DNA of 64,000 nucleotides from Cumulibacter sp047975195. GTDB lineage: Bacteria > Actinomycetota > Actinomycetes > Mycobacteriales > Antricoccaceae. Numbering within the stretch: the first letter of the stretch is position 1; each line of letters starts with the position of its first letter. A program made the translations under genes and the position numbers. The stretch is taken from the NCBI GenBank assembly GCA_047975195.1, contig JBKEDB010000087.1:22348-86347 (forward strand), in the 5' to 3' direction. Of this stretch, positions 62,799 through 64,000 are shown in pieces. Below the pieces are notes generated by a model that made no database searches, was not told the origin of the DNA, and saw nothing but the letters and a program-made list of their open reading frames with translations.

Positions 62799-63527
62799 CT
62801 AGTCGAACTCGGGCGCTTCGTGCCGCGTCCGCTTCAGTTCGAAGAAGTGCGGGTACGAGGACAGCAGCACCGTGCCGTCCCAGACCGTTCCGGCATCCTC
62901 GCCGCGCGGAATACGCGATAGCACCGGTCCGAAAAAGGCCACTCCGTTCACGTGGATCGTGGGGGTGCCGACGTCCGGTCCGACCTTGTCCATCCCCGCA
63001 TGATGCGACTTACGCAGATCATCGTCGTAGTCGCTGCTACGAGCCGCCTTGGCCAGCGACGCCGGCAGCCCGACCTCAGCCAGCGACTCCGCGATCACCT
63101 TGGCGTAATCCTTGCGGCCTTGATTATGGATTCGAGTACCCATCGCCGTGTACAACCCGGCAAGGACCTCATCGCCGTGGTTCTTCGCGGCGGCAATCGC
63201 GACCCGCACCGGTCCCCATGCCTTCTTCATCAGCGCCTGGTACGACGACGGCAAATCGCGTCCTTCGTTCAACACGGCCAGACTCATGACGTGGAAGTGG
63301 GCATCGATCTCGCGGACCTTCTCGACCTCGAGAATCCAGCGCGAGGTGATCCAGCACCAGGGGCAAAGCGGATCGAACCAGAAGTCCGCACGATCACGCT
63401 CAACCGTTGCCCTCGCGGCGGCCTTGCCCTTCTTGTCGAGTTTCTTCGCCGATCCCTTGCCGGACTTCTTCGCCGACTTCTTCTTGGCCTTCTTAGCCTC
63501 GTCGTCCGCGTCCTTCTTCTTGCCCAT
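62799..63527 (-). CDS. DsbA-like mycothiol-linked oxidoreductase (Rv2466c-like) with Lys-rich extension
   Basis: Thioredoxin-fold protein of 242 residues. FDPLCPWCWITSRW holds the active CPWC, and GTPTIHVNGVAFFGPV carries the cis-proline; both match Rv2466c, a mycothiol-dependent reductase. Rv2466c also lies next to rpiB and pepN. The first 38 or so residues are unusual: a Lys/Ala-rich stretch (KKAKKKSAKKSGKGSAKK) that would bind nucleic acid or membrane. GGAG five bases before the ATG at 63527 supports this start. No signal peptide is present, so cytoplasmic. Confidence 0.9.
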   Translation of the reverse strand: MGKKKDADDEAKKAKKKSAKKSGKGSAKKLDKKGKAAARATVERDRADFWFDPLCPWCWITSRWILEVEKVREIDAHFHVMSLAVLNEGRDLPSSYQALMKKAWGPVRVAIAAAKNHGDEVLAGLYTAMGTRIHNQGRKDYAKVIAESLAEVGLPASLAKAARSSDYDDDLRKSHHAGMDKVGPDVGTPTIHVNGVAFFGPVLSRIPRGEDAGTVWDGTVLLSSYPHFFELKRTRHEAPEFD

Positions 63528-63625
63528 GTCGGCTCCAACGTTCTCGACAGCGTGGTGCGTTCGATCCTATGGCAGGATCGATTTCACCCGCTCCATCGGC
63601 CAGTAAGGACAAGGAAGCTTTCTTC

Positions 63626-64000
63626 GTGGCACACCCCAATCTCACGCGCGAGCAGGCGCGGCAGCGTTCGTCCATCCTCTCCACTACCTCGTACGACGTC
63701 GCGATCGATCTCACCGACGGCACCGGTAAGGCGACCGATCGCACCTTCCGGGTGCACGCCACGATCGCCTTCAGCGCGACCGCAGGAGCATCGACATTCA
63801 TCGACGTTGTCGCCGACTCGTTTCACAGCGCGACACTCAACGGTGCTGCGCTGGACACCTCGGCGTACCGAGCGGAGCACGGACTGGCGCTACCCGAGCT
63901 CGCCGAACAAAACGAACTCAGCATCGATGCCGAGTTGCTCTACACCAACACCGGCGAGGGCCTGCACCGTTTCATCGACCCGAGCGACGGCGAAACGTAC
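63626..64000 (+). CDS. pepN: aminopeptidase N, 5' part (cut by window end)
   Basis: The frame from the GTG at 63626 is open for 125 codons to the window edge. The translation begins VAHPNLTREQARQRSSILST and continues into the N-terminal beta domain of M1 aminopeptidases; the zinc motif lies beyond the edge. AAGGAAG is eight bases upstream. An in-frame ATG at 63569 would add 19 residues, but mycobacterial PepN starts at the equivalent of the GTG. Confidence 0.9.
   Translation, partial: MAHPNLTREQARQRSSILSTTSYDVAIDLTDGTGKATDRTFRVHATIAFSATAGASTFIDVVADSFHSATLNGAALDTSAYRAEHGLALPELAEQNELSIDAELLYTNTGEGLHRFIDPSDGETY

Noticed and set aside
62471..63289. 272-residue Arg/Pro-rich plus-strand frame
   Set aside because: Antisense of the DsbA-like gene, with composition typical of an out-of-frame GC-rich shadow.

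Overview
The window is high-GC, densely coded chromosomal DNA from a non-mycobacterial actinomycete. I cannot name the genus. The evidence is the GTG/TTG start usage, a mycobacterium-like Mrf/alternative-ribosomal-protein operon, a CPWC thioredoxin-fold protein like the mycothiol-linked Rv2466c, an RNase E/G with a long charged N-terminal extension, paired clpP1/clpP2, an LAxTG-type sorting signal (class E sortase substrate in actinobacteria), and above all gene order. The order hemW - lepA - rpsT - holA - comEC - comEA - degV - histidine phosphatase - rsfS - nadD - VWA - moxR - proA - proB - obg - rpmA - rplU - rne - ndk - DUF4233 - folC - valS - clpX - clpP2 - clpP1 - tig - rpiB - DsbA-like - pepN matches, from memory, Mycobacterium tuberculosis Rv2388c to Rv2467. 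Lineage-specific genes are inserted between the conserved blocks. I saw no prophage, insertion sequence, CRISPR array or integrase.

Layout. 1-2.6 kb: a frameshifted secreted/membrane protein, hemW and a small membrane protein. 2.6-4.8 kb: a compact minus-strand operon of zinc-independent ribosomal protein paralogues (L28, L33, S14, L31B) with an Mrf/CobW-like protein, and a Zur-like box upstream. 4.8-8.9 kb: a quinone oxidoreductase-like enzyme, an M20 amidohydrolase and an unrecognised membrane protein. 8.9-12.4 kb: lepA, rpsT, holA. 12.5-15 kb: an inserted Baeyer-Villiger-type monooxygenase and a lipoprotein. 15-18.3 kb: comEC-comEA. 18.3-24.9 kb: carboxylesterase, DegV, phosphatase, RsfS, NadD and a VWA/MoxR pair. 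24.9-32.5 kb: proline synthesis, obg, rpmA-rplU, rne. 32.6-44.7 kb: a block with the radical SAM/DUF2344 pair, DinB, enoyl-CoA hydratase, argG, a cell-wall-anchored repeat protein, an SDR-MFS pair and a UMF1-type transporter. 44.7-49.6 kb: ndk, DUF4233, folC, valS. 49.7-55.2 kb: EthD and VTT-like genes, clpX, clpP2, clpP1, tig. 55.3-58.1 kb: dienelactone hydrolase, a structured intergenic repeat, and a ketoreductase plus two hot-dog dehydratase subunits. 58.4-58.6 kb: divergent tRNA-Pro and tRNA-Gly. 58.9-64 kb: MFS, type II NADH dehydrogenase, rpiB, a small ORF, the DsbA-like protein and the 5' end of pepN.

How the genes work together. Most of the window is growth housekeeping: translation (L21, L27, L28, L31, L33, S14, S20, LepA, RsfS, Obg, ValRS), RNA decay (RNase E/G), protein folding and turnover (Tig, ClpXP1P2), NAD and folate cofactors, arginine and proline synthesis, and DNA uptake. 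The most biologically pointed parts are the zinc-starvation ribosome-remodelling operon with its possible shared operator, the atypical valine-tRNA ligase, the HadAB-like dehydratase/ketoreductase module, and several unexplained intergenic palindromes and repeats. No clearly novel multi-gene defence or mobile system is visible.
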